Shown piece by piece: positions 31,536-39,378 of a DNA stretch of 64,000 bases; the first letter of the stretch is position 1; every line of letters begins with the position of its first letter. The DNA is from Streptomyces gardneri (GTDB taxonomy: Bacteria; Actinomycetota; Actinomycetes; Streptomycetales; Streptomycetaceae): contig NZ_BJMN01000011.1 of the NCBI RefSeq assembly GCF_006539185.1, positions 303,883 through 367,882 on the forward strand. Reading direction: 5' to 3'. The notes beneath the pieces are model-generated. The model was not told the DNA's origin. It saw only the letters and a program-made list of their open reading frames with translations, and ran no database searches. Both the position numbers and the translations under genes were made by a program.

Positions 31536-32732
31536 TTGTACGTGTTCACGTGTGCCGGGTGCGGCACGGAGCTGACGGCGCCGGTGTCCCGGGTCGCCCT
31601 CCCCGTCCACACCCACTACGGGGCGTGGGAGGAACTCCACCCTCCGCTGATGGAGCCCGCGACGTACGCCGTCGAGCCCCTGCCCACCGGACCGCCCTGG
31701 CGGAGGTGGGGGGAGGTCGGCGAGGACGAGGCCGCCCGGCAGGGCGTGTACGCGCCGGTGTACTCCGTCTCGTTCGGCGCGCGGAACAGGATCGTCATCG
31801 CCCCCGGAGACTCCCGGTCCATGTCCCTGATCCCCGAGAAGTGCGCGGGCGACTGCCGGGGCGTGGACGGCCGGGACGGCCCCAACCTGGCGTGCGAGGG
31901 CTGCGGGCGGGCCGTGGCGACCCGCAGGGACGACTGCGGCATGTGGCAGACGGTGTGGCTGGAGCCCGACGCGGTCGAGCGCCGCCCCTCGGGGCTCCCG
32001 GCCGGTCCGCCTCCCGACTGGGACGACCTGGAGTGCGCCGAGCACCGCGTCCCGCCCGTCGACCCCGACGGGTCGTGGAGCCCCCGGTGGGAGGCGGCGC
32101 TCGGGGTCGCGCTGGCCCACCTCGTGGCGGTCACCGGGAACCGCCCGGTGACCCTCCCCGCCGGCCCGGTCGCCGAGCTGCTCGGCCACGCAGTCGCCCG
32201 GCGCCTGCCCGTCGGGCCCGGGCCCGTGTCCGGGCCCGTGTCCGGGTCAGGGACCGCGGCCGGGCGCGAAGTCGGGCTCGGTACCGCATCAGGGCTGGGT
32301 GCCGAAGCAGGGCTCGGTTCCGAAGCCGGGCTCGGTTCCGAATCAGGGCTCGGTCCCGAATCCGGGCTCGCGACCTGGTCCGTCGGGCTGGCCGGTCCGG
32401 GGATCGGTGCACCTCGGCCCCGCCCCGACGTCCTCCTCGTCCCCCGCCACCCCCTCACGGGTGACCCCTGGAGCCCGCCCGGCGACGAAGGGGCCGTGGT
32501 CCCGCTGGACAGCGGGGTCTGGGCATACCTCGCGCACCCGGGCGAGACCTCTCCGCTGCCCGCGACCGGGGTGCTCCCGGAGGGCGTCCTCCGTGACGAC
32601 TACCCCCTGCCGCAGCGCCCTTGGCGCCTGCTGGCGGCCGACCGCCACGCCTTCGAGGGCACCCTGGTGCGACTGCCCGCCGTACGCCACCCCCGGCTGC
32701 GCGGATTCCGCGACGCCCGGCACACCCCCTGA
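31536..32732 (+). CDS. Hypothetical protein with CxxC pairs and an internal minisatellite
   Basis: 398 residues from TTG 31536, after GGGGGAG. It begins YVFTCAGCGTELTAPVSRVA (first CxxC), followed by WEELHPPLMEPATYAVEP and LIPEKCAGDCRGVDGRDGPN, then ACEGCGRAVATRRDDCGMWQ (second set), so it probably binds zinc. The first 200 residues belong to a recurring Streptomyces family of unknown function. The middle is a Gly/Ser/Pro spacer built from five 18-base repeats coding GLGSEA-type units (32274-32363) preceded by two GPVS units. The C-terminal 120 residues contain PDVLLVPRHPLTGDPWSPPG and RPWRLLAADRHAFEGTLVRL. The function is unknown; length polymorphism of the spacer is likely. Confidence 0.72.
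   Translation: MYVFTCAGCGTELTAPVSRVALPVHTHYGAWEELHPPLMEPATYAVEPLPTGPPWRRWGEVGEDEAARQGVYAPVYSVSFGARNRIVIAPGDSRSMSLIPEKCAGDCRGVDGRDGPNLACEGCGRAVATRRDDCGMWQTVWLEPDAVERRPSGLPAGPPPDWDDLECAEHRVPPVDPDGSWSPRWEAALGVALAHLVAVTGNRPVTLPAGPVAELLGHAVARRLPVGPGPVSGPVSGSGTAAGREVGLGTASGLGAEAGLGSEAGLGSESGLGPESGLATWSVGLAGPGIGAPRPRPDVLLVPRHPLTGDPWSPPGDEGAVVPLDSGVWAYLAHPGETSPLPATGVLPEGVLRDDYPLPQRPWRLLAADRHAFEGTLVRLPAVRHPRLRGFRDARHTP
32274..32363 (+). repeat. 18-bp tandem repeat, five units, in frame
   Basis: Units start at 32274, 32292, 32310, 32328 and 32346, each GGGCTCGGTTCCGAATCA-like with few differences; units 3 and 4 differ only at the end. The length is a multiple of three, so copy number changes keep the frame. 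Just upstream GGGCCCGTGTCC occurs twice in tandem. Confidence 0.9.
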
Positions 32733-32740
32733 GGGCCCCG

Positions 32741-32766
32741 ACCCTGATCCGCCGGACAGGGCCTAG
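32741..32766. repeat. Half-copy C of the GGCCTGTCCGG element
   Basis: ACCCTGATCCGCCGGACAGG at 32741-32760 followed by GCCTAG. It equals 31431-31456 except for one base. It lies between convergent genes and contains the TAG stop of the minus-strand regulator (32763-32765). Confidence 0.85.
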
Positions 32767-33746
32767 CCGCGGGCCACCCAGCCCTTCTCGTACGCGTGCC
32801 AGCCCAGCTGGAGGCGGGTCGTCACGCCGGTCAGTTCCATCAGGCCCTTGACCCGGCGCTGGACCGTCCGCAGGCCCAGGTCCAGCTGCTTGGCCACGCT
32901 CGCGTCCGTCATCCCGGCGAGGAGCAGCGACAGGATCTCCAGGTCCATCACGTCGGGGCCCGGGGCCTCGTCCTCGGTGATCTGGGCGCCCGCGCCGAGC
33001 CGTAGCGGCAGGGCCTCCCGCCACACCGACTCGAAGAGGCCCATCAGCGATTCGAGGAGCCCGCTCGCGTGGACGACGATCGCCGCGGGTTCCGCGCCCC
33101 GTCCGGTCAGCGGCACCATGGCCAGGGAGCGGTCGGCGACCACCAGCTTCGTGGGGACCCGGTCCGCGACCCGGACGCGCTCCTCACGGCCGAGCGCGGC
33201 CGAGAGTTCGAGCAGCCCCGTAGGGAGCGTGAGCACCTCGCGTTCGAGCACCACCCGGTAGCGCACCCCGCGCCCGGCGGCCTGCTCCTCCGCGTCGTTC
33301 TCCATCCCGGAGACCGCGATCGGCTTCCCCGTGACCAGGGCGCAGACCTCCTCCTGCGCGCCCAGCTGGAGCTGGAGGAAGCGGTGGGTGACGGCGCTCG
33401 CACCGGTCACCACCTCCACCAGGTCGTGGACGGCCGACTCCGCCGCCTCCGCCCGGTACTCCTCGGCCAGCAGCTTCGCCGCCAGCTCCGCCTGCTCCAG
33501 CTCGTGGCGCTGCTGGGTCAGCAGGGCGCCCAGCGCCACCCCGGGCGGCGCCGCCACCCACCGTCCGGTCCTGGCCGAGGACTGCGCGGCGAGCCCCTGG
33601 GACTCCAGCCGGCGCAGCGCCCGCTCGGTGTCCCGCTCGGGCAGGGCGAGCCGGTGCGCGAGATCGGTGACCTCGGCCGCGCCCAGCGCGACCAGGGCGC
33701 GGTACGCGGACTCCTGGCGTTCGTCGAGCCCTATCGCTCCCAGCAT
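32763..33746 (-). CDS. Transcriptional regulator, TrmB-like N terminus and LuxR-type C-terminal HTH
   Basis: 327 residues from ATG 33746. The first 60 residues are a winged helix: LGLDERQESAYRAL-type start (IGLDERQESAYRALVALGAA) and DTERALRRLESQGLAAQSSA, as in TrmB-like regulators. The middle is a helical plus alpha/beta sensor domain. The last 60 residues hold a LuxR HTH (LEILSLLLAGMTDASVAKQL, LGLRTVQRRVKGLMEL). Proteins of this layout are common orphan regulators in Streptomyces. It is divergent from a large subtilase gene across 233 bases with an 8-bp inverted repeat, so regulation of that protease is plausible but unproven. Confidence 0.83.
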   Translation of the reverse strand: MLGAIGLDERQESAYRALVALGAAEVTDLAHRLALPERDTERALRRLESQGLAAQSSARTGRWVAAPPGVALGALLTQQRHELEQAELAAKLLAEEYRAEAAESAVHDLVEVVTGASAVTHRFLQLQLGAQEEVCALVTGKPIAVSGMENDAEEQAAGRGVRYRVVLEREVLTLPTGLLELSAALGREERVRVADRVPTKLVVADRSLAMVPLTGRGAEPAAIVVHASGLLESLMGLFESVWREALPLRLGAGAQITEDEAPGPDVMDLEILSLLLAGMTDASVAKQLDLGLRTVQRRVKGLMELTGVTTRLQLGWHAYEKGWVARG

Positions 33747-33834
33747 GGTTGCCCCACCCCTCGCCGTGCATCCGATCGGGCACCCCGGATCTTCCCGGGA
33801 CCTTCACCGGAGGCATTCGTTCCGTTGGTGACCT

Positions 33835-33864
33835 GGCGGGAAACGGCCACGGCGTATTCCCGCC
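33835..33864. promoter_or_regulatory. Inverted repeat between regulator and subtilase
   Basis: GGCGGGAA (33835-33842) and TTCCCGCC (33857-33864) are perfect inverted copies with a 14-base spacer, in the middle of the divergent promoter region. Spacing of two helical turns between centres suits a dimeric regulator. Confidence 0.5.
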
Positions 33865-33979
33865 TTGCCCATCATCCCTGTACCGCCCTCACCTCTGCCA
33901 ATGTGGCGCCACCGCAGCACCAACAGCCTCCGGAGACGGGCGTCTTGTGCCCTTTTTCCGGAATCAGATGGGGAGAGCG

Positions 33980-36900
33980 ATGCGCCCGATTTCGCGTACG
34001 GCACTGGGGGCGGCGACCGCCGCCGTCCTGGCCGTCACCGCGGTCGCGCCGTCCATGGCGAATGAGCCGCAGGACGGCACGGCCGGCAAGCGACCGCTGG
34101 TCGGCAGCGAGGCCTCGGCCAGCGCCGGGGACCGGACCGCCACGGTGACCCTGGTCACCGGGGACCGCGTCCTGGTCAGCCACGACGCCGACGGGAACCC
34201 GGCGGCCACGGCGCTGCCCCGCGAGGACGGCACCGTCCCCCTCGTCCAGACCCGCCGCTCCGGCCATGACCTGTACGTATACCCCGAGGACGCCACCGAC
34301 GCGCTCGCCGCCGGCCGCGTCGACGAGGAGCTCTTCAACGTCACCGGCCTCATCCGCCAGGGCTACGACGACGCCTCCACCACCACCCTGCCCCTCATCG
34401 CGGTCTACGGCTCCGACCTCGCCCGCTCGACGCCCGCCGCCCCGCGCGGCGCCAAGCGCGGCCAGGTCCTCAGGACCGTCGACGGCGTCGCGCTCAAGGC
34501 GGAGAAGAAGCAGGCCGGCACCTTCTGGGCCGACGTGAACACCCCGCAGGCCCGCTCCGCCGCCGGCATCGAGAAGCTCTGGCTGGACCGCAAGGTTCAG
34601 GCCACTTTGGAGCAGTCCACGAAGCAGGTCCACGCCCCCGAGGCCTGGGCCGCCGGCTACGACGGCACCGGCACCAAGGTCGCCGTCCTCGACACCGGCG
34701 CCGACACCGAGCACCCCGACCTCAAGGGCCGCGTCACCGCCTCGGAGAACTTCACCGACTCCGAGACCGCCGACGACCGCCAGGGCCACGGCACCCACAC
34801 CATCTCCACCGTCGGCGGCTCCGGCGCCGCGAGCGACGGCAGGAAGAAGGGCGTCGCCCCCGGCGCCGACCTCCTCAACGGCAAGGTCCTCAACGACTCG
34901 GGCTCCGGCGCCGCCTCCTGGATCATCGCGGGAATGGAATGGGCCGTCGCCCAGGGCGCCGACGTGGTCTCCATGAGCCTCGGCAGCCCCGTCCCCACCG
35001 ACTGCACCGACCCGATGAGCGTCGCCGCCGAGGAACTCGGCCGCAGCAAGGGCACGTTGTTCGTCATCGCCGCCGGAAACTCGGGCCCGACCCTCAACAC
35101 GGTCTCCTCGCCCGGCTGCGCGCCCAGCGTCCTCACCGTCGGAGCCACCGACCGCGACGACTCCACCGCGTACTTCTCCAGCCGCGGCCCGACGATCGTC
35201 AACCACACCCTCAAGCCGGAGATAGCCGCGCCCGGCGTGGGCATCTCCGCCGCCGCGGCCGGTGGCCGGGGCGTCTACGCCTACCAGTCCATGTCCGGTA
35301 CGTCGATGGCCACCCCGCACGTCGCGGGCGCCGCCGCCATCGTCAAGCAGCGCCACCCCGACTGGACCGCCCAGCAGATCAAGGCCGCCCTCGTCTCCTC
35401 CGCCGAGAGCGACCTCCCCGGCGACGTCCGCGAGGTCGGCGGCGGCCGCCTCGACGTCAAGGCGGCCATCGACCAGACGGTCCTCGGCGCTTCCGCGGTC
35501 CAGGGCGGTACGTTCAACTGGCCGCAGGACAGGACCGACCGCACCACGGTCTCCGTCCCGTACACCAACACCTCCGACGCCCCCGTCACCCTGAACCTCT
35601 CGGTCGAGAAGGTCACCGGCAACGACGGCTCCCGCGTACGGAGTTCGGTCGCCCGCCTCGCCAAGCGCACCGTCACCGTACCGGCCGGCGCCACCGTCCA
35701 GGTCCCGCTGGAGCTCGACCCCACCGCCCGCCTGGACCGCGCCCAGTACGGCGACGTCACCGGCCGCGTCCTCGCCACCGGCCCCGGCGGCGTCCATGTC
35801 TCGACCCCCTTCTCGCTCTACGTCGAGCCCGAAACCGTCACCCTGCGCGTCAAGTTGATCGACCGTCAGGGCAAGCCCGCCGACGGCGCGTCCTCCCTCG
35901 ACGTCATCGGCACCGACGTCGCCAGCGGCGAGCGCCGCTTCAACGAAGGCGCCGCCGACCAGGTCTACCGCCTGCGCCCCGGCAGCTACTTCCTCTCCTC
36001 CTTCGTCACCACGCCCGACGCCGGCGAGGGCGCCACGCTGAACGACTCGCTCAGCTACCTCGGCCGCCCGCAGATGGAGCTGAAGAAGGACACCACCGTC
36101 GTCCTCGACGCCCGCCAGGCCCACAAGCTGTCGGTCAAGACCGACAAGAGCTCCGAACTCCGCGGCGCCACCCTCGCGTTCTCCCGCTCCTGGGACGACT
36201 TCTGGCTGCACGCCGGAACCGCCGCGGGACCGCGGACCATCCGCGGCTACTACGCCTCGGTCGAAGGGCGGGCCGACGAAGGCGACTTCGAGTTCGGCAG
36301 CTACTGGCGCGCCGCCGCCCCGCAGATCACCTCGCTGCGCACCGCCGACGGTCTGACCCTGCACCCGCTCACCGCCTCCATCGCCTCCGACAACCTCGAC
36401 GGGACCGGCTCCGCCCGCCTCGTCGACGCCGGAACCGGCACCCCGGAGGAGCTCAAGGCCGCCGGAGTCCAGGGCCGCATCGCCCTCGTCCGACTGCCGG
36501 ACGACTCGACCTCCGCGGGCACCCTCGCCCGTAACGCCAAGGCCGCCGGCGCCGTCGCCGTCATCGCCCACCACGCGGCCCCCGGCCGCTGGTACCCGAC
36601 CGGTGGCTTCACCGGCCTCGGCCTGCCGGTGCTCTCCGTCCCGTCCAGCGAGGCGACCGCGCTCCTGGGCAAGCTGGCGGCCGGTGAGGTCACCCTCGCC
36701 TGGCAGGCCACGGCGAAGAGCCCGTACGCCTACAACCTGGCGTTCCCCGAGACCGGCGCGATCCGCGACGACAAGGACTACCGGGTCCGGGACCGCGAGC
36801 TCGGCCGCACGGACTCCACCTACGGGTCGGCGGGCATCGCCACCGACTTCATGGACTTCCCGGCGGCGCGCCGCCCGGACGGCGTCCGCGTCGGCTTCGG

Positions 36901-37741
36901 CTCGCTGGAGACGGTCCCCGCGCCCGGCGCCCGCACCGAGTACTACTCGGCCGGCGACACGAGCTGGGAGCCGATGGTCGGCAGCAGCTTCCCGTTCGGG
37001 GAGATCATGGTCGGCACCCCGCACGCCTACACCCCCGGTGAGAAGCGCACCGAGAACTGGTACGACGGGGTCATCGCCCCCACCGCCCCGCGCGACGCGG
37101 CCGGCAAGCCGGTCCTCGTCGCCGAGCGCCAGGGCAACCTCATCGGCTTCGCCGACGCCATGTGGGGCGACAACACCCACCACGCCGTGCCCGGTTCCTT
37201 CGGGGACATCGGCAACGTCAGCCTCAGCCGCGACGGCGAGGTCCTCGGCACGAGCAGCTGGCCGTTCGGAGTGTTCGAGGTACCGGCCGAAGCCGGGACG
37301 TACACGCTCGAACAGAACACCATGAAGATCGGCAGCAAGGTGTGGGCCCGCTCCACTTCCGTCAACTCGGTGTGGAAATTCACCTCCAAGCTTGACGAGA
37401 GCGTCTATTCTCAGGGCATCCCGATTCTCTTCCCCCGGTACGACCTTCCGGAGGACGGACTCAAGACCCTCGCCGCGACCGACGGCCAGCAGATCGGCCT
37501 CACCGCGACGGGTCACGCGGGCTACACCCCCGCAGCGCTCACCTCGGCCAAGCTCTCGTACTCCTACGACGGGGGTACGACCTGGACCGAAGCGCGGGTC
37601 TCTCAGCAGGGCGGTCAGTGGACCGCGACCGTGAACCACGCGGGCGCGTCCGGTGAACCCGTCACCCTGAGGACCGAACTGACGGACGTCAACGGCAACT
37701 CCGTCACCCAGACCGTGGTCCGCGCTTACGACGTGCGCTGA
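33980..37741 (+). CDS. Large secreted S8 family serine protease (subtilase)
   Basis: 1253 residues. ATG 33980 follows GGGGAGAG; the ATG at 33968 is part of that site. Signal peptide MRPISRTALGAATAAVLAVT, then a propeptide of about 190 residues. Catalytic triad: D238 in VAVLDTGAD, H270 in GHGTHT, S442 in SMSGTSMATPHVAG, with the oxyanion Asn in AAGNSGP. After the protease domain come beta-sandwich regions (YTNTSDAPVTLNLSVEKVTG), a PA-like segment around IALVRLPDDSTSAGTLARNA, and a C-terminal beta domain. No LPxTG or membrane anchor, so it is released outside the cell. Expected role: degradation of extracellular protein. A divergent regulator and a strong terminator flank it. Confidence 0.93.
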   Translation: MRPISRTALGAATAAVLAVTAVAPSMANEPQDGTAGKRPLVGSEASASAGDRTATVTLVTGDRVLVSHDADGNPAATALPREDGTVPLVQTRRSGHDLYVYPEDATDALAAGRVDEELFNVTGLIRQGYDDASTTTLPLIAVYGSDLARSTPAAPRGAKRGQVLRTVDGVALKAEKKQAGTFWADVNTPQARSAAGIEKLWLDRKVQATLEQSTKQVHAPEAWAAGYDGTGTKVAVLDTGADTEHPDLKGRVTASENFTDSETADDRQGHGTHTISTVGGSGAASDGRKKGVAPGADLLNGKVLNDSGSGAASWIIAGMEWAVAQGADVVSMSLGSPVPTDCTDPMSVAAEELGRSKGTLFVIAAGNSGPTLNTVSSPGCAPSVLTVGATDRDDSTAYFSSRGPTIVNHTLKPEIAAPGVGISAAAAGGRGVYAYQSMSGTSMATPHVAGAAAIVKQRHPDWTAQQIKAALVSSAESDLPGDVREVGGGRLDVKAAIDQTVLGASAVQGGTFNWPQDRTDRTTVSVPYTNTSDAPVTLNLSVEKVTGNDGSRVRSSVARLAKRTVTVPAGATVQVPLELDPTARLDRAQYGDVTGRVLATGPGGVHVSTPFSLYVEPETVTLRVKLIDRQGKPADGASSLDVIGTDVASGERRFNEGAADQVYRLRPGSYFLSSFVTTPDAGEGATLNDSLSYLGRPQMELKKDTTVVLDARQAHKLSVKTDKSSELRGATLAFSRSWDDFWLHAGTAAGPRTIRGYYASVEGRADEGDFEFGSYWRAAAPQITSLRTADGLTLHPLTASIASDNLDGTGSARLVDAGTGTPEELKAAGVQGRIALVRLPDDSTSAGTLARNAKAAGAVAVIAHHAAPGRWYPTGGFTGLGLPVLSVPSSEATALLGKLAAGEVTLAWQATAKSPYAYNLAFPETGAIRDDKDYRVRDRELGRTDSTYGSAGIATDFMDFPAARRPDGVRVGFGSLETVPAPGARTEYYSAGDTSWEPMVGSSFPFGEIMVGTPHAYTPGEKRTENWYDGVIAPTAPRDAAGKPVLVAERQGNLIGFADAMWGDNTHHAVPGSFGDIGNVSLSRDGEVLGTSSWPFGVFEVPAEAGTYTLEQNTMKIGSKVWARSTSVNSVWKFTSKLDESVYSQGIPILFPRYDLPEDGLKTLAATDGQQIGLTATGHAGYTPAALTSAKLSYSYDGGTTWTEARVSQQGGQWTATVNHAGASGEPVTLRTELTDVNGNSVTQTVVRAYDVR

Positions 37742-37748
37742 TCACGAC

Positions 37749-37796
37749 GGTCCGCCGGGCGTCCTTCCCGTGGGGGGTGGGGCCGCCCGGCGGACC
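37749..37796 (+). terminator. Terminator hairpin of the subtilase gene
   Basis: GGTCCGCCGGGCG (37749-37761) and CGCCCGGCGGACC (37784-37796) form a perfect 13-bp stem 8 bases after the stop. The loop is 22 bases and there is no T run, as is common in Streptomyces. Confidence 0.8.
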
Positions 37797-37878
37797 ACTC
37801 ATGTCCCGTCACTCATTCGCAGCAACGGTTTTCCTGATGTCCGTTTTCGGGCGCCGTGCGCGGTGGACAATAAGGGAC

Positions 37879-39351
37879 ATGACTCAGCAGGGGGACAACT
37901 GGTGGGACAAGCTCTACGACGAGTCGGCGCCGGACACGGCCCCGACGGTCCCGGGTGAATCGCTCGACGACCACTTCGCCACGGCGCCCCGCGCCACCAC
38001 GGGCCCACCCGGCCCGAGCCCGGACCTGAAGCCGGCGGCCGACCCGGGAGCGGAAGCAGACCTGGTGGCGGCGGCCGACCCGGCGCCGGTCGAGCAGCCC
38101 GCGCCGGACCCCCGGGCCGTCCTGTCCGACAGGGCACCCTGGGAGACCCCCGAGCAGGGACCGCGCTCCTTCCCCGGGCCGCCGCCCCCGGCCCCGGTCG
38201 CCCCGCCGGCCGAGACGCCCACCGTCCAGGTGCAGATGCCGGTGCCGGAGCCCCAGGCCGATGACGATGCCGATGCGGATCCGGAGAACAGCCCGGAGAG
38301 CACCCGGGAGTCCGGACCGGACGCCGACCTCACCGTCCAGGTGCCCGTGCCCCGCCCCCGGGCGGCCGGGTTCGTCGGCAGCAGACCGCCGACCTACGAG
38401 GCCGAACCCACCGCCCTCCCCGTCGCCCGCCCGGGCGAGCTCGCCGAACTGGTCGCCGACACCGTCCTCGACGGCGCCCGCTACGGCACCTGCACCCTGC
38501 GGGCCGCCTCCGTACGCGGCGACTCCGCCCGCTATCGCGGCGAACCCCGCCGCGACGCCCTGCTCACCGCCCGCTTCGGCCACGACGAGGCCGCGCTCGT
38601 CCTCGTCGCCGTCGCCGCGGGCTCCCGCGCCGCCGAGGACGCCCACCTCGCCGCCGCCGACGCCTGCCAGTGGATCGCGGAGGCCGTCGGCCGCAGCCAC
38701 GCCCGGCTCTCGGAGGACATCAGGACCGGCCGCCGCGGCGACCTCAAGTCCGGACTGCACCGGCTCACCGACCGTACGTACGGCAAGCTGCGCGCCCGCG
38801 CCGCCGACCGGGGCCTCGCCCCCGACGAGTACACCGCGACCCTCCGCTGCCTTCTCGTCCCCGCCGACCCCGAGTGCCGCACGCGCGTCTTCTTCGGGAT
38901 CGGCGGCGGCGGCCTCTTCCGGCTCCGCGAGGGCTCCTGGCAGGACATCGAACCGCTCCTGCCCGAGCCCGCGGCCGTCACCGGCGCCCCCGTCGTCGGC
39001 TTCGGCTCCCCGCCCTCGCCGAAGGACGCGGACGAGACCGAGGAGGGCGACCGGCTGACCATGAACCTCGGCGTCACGACCCCACCGGGCCCGCTCGTCG
39101 AGGAGCCCGTGCCGCCACCCGCCGAACCCTTCCGCTTCCGGGCCTCCGTCGCCCGCCCCGGGGACACCCTGCTCCTCGCCTCACCCGGACTCGCCGAGCC
39201 GATGCGCGGCGAACCCGCCCTCGCCCGCGAACTCGCCACCCGCTGGGCCGGCCAGGAGGCGCCCGGTCTCGCCGCCTTCCTCGCCGACACCCAGCTGCGG
39301 GTGACGGGGTACGCCGACGACCGCACGGGGGTGGCCGTCTGGGAGGCGTAA
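37879..39351 (+). CDS. PP2C-fold protein with long disordered N terminus, probably without phosphatase metal site
   Basis: 490 residues from ATG 37879. Residues 1-170 are Pro/Asp/Ala-rich and low complexity, starting QQGDNWWDKLYDESAPDTAP and containing two similar TVQVQMPVPEP / TVQVPVPRPRA segments. From about residue 205 a PP2C-like fold is recognisable: YGTCTLRAASVRGDSARYRG, then LVLVAVAAGSRAAEDAHLAA and VFFGIGGGGLFRLREGSWQD, ending RVTGYADDRTGVAVWEA. The Asp-Gly motifs that hold manganese in active PP2C enzymes (D-G-x-G, and the final D-N) are not visible; GDSAR and YADDRT only partly match. I infer a regulatory pseudophosphatase or a diverged member. Confidence 0.72.
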   Translation: MTQQGDNWWDKLYDESAPDTAPTVPGESLDDHFATAPRATTGPPGPSPDLKPAADPGAEADLVAAADPAPVEQPAPDPRAVLSDRAPWETPEQGPRSFPGPPPPAPVAPPAETPTVQVQMPVPEPQADDDADADPENSPESTRESGPDADLTVQVPVPRPRAAGFVGSRPPTYEAEPTALPVARPGELAELVADTVLDGARYGTCTLRAASVRGDSARYRGEPRRDALLTARFGHDEAALVLVAVAAGSRAAEDAHLAAADACQWIAEAVGRSHARLSEDIRTGRRGDLKSGLHRLTDRTYGKLRARAADRGLAPDEYTATLRCLLVPADPECRTRVFFGIGGGGLFRLREGSWQDIEPLLPEPAAVTGAPVVGFGSPPSPKDADETEEGDRLTMNLGVTTPPGPLVEEPVPPPAEPFRFRASVARPGDTLLLASPGLAEPMRGEPALARELATRWAGQEAPGLAAFLADTQLRVTGYADDRTGVAVWEA

Positions 39352-39378
39352 CGCGCCGGGCCGTGTGTTGATGGAGCC

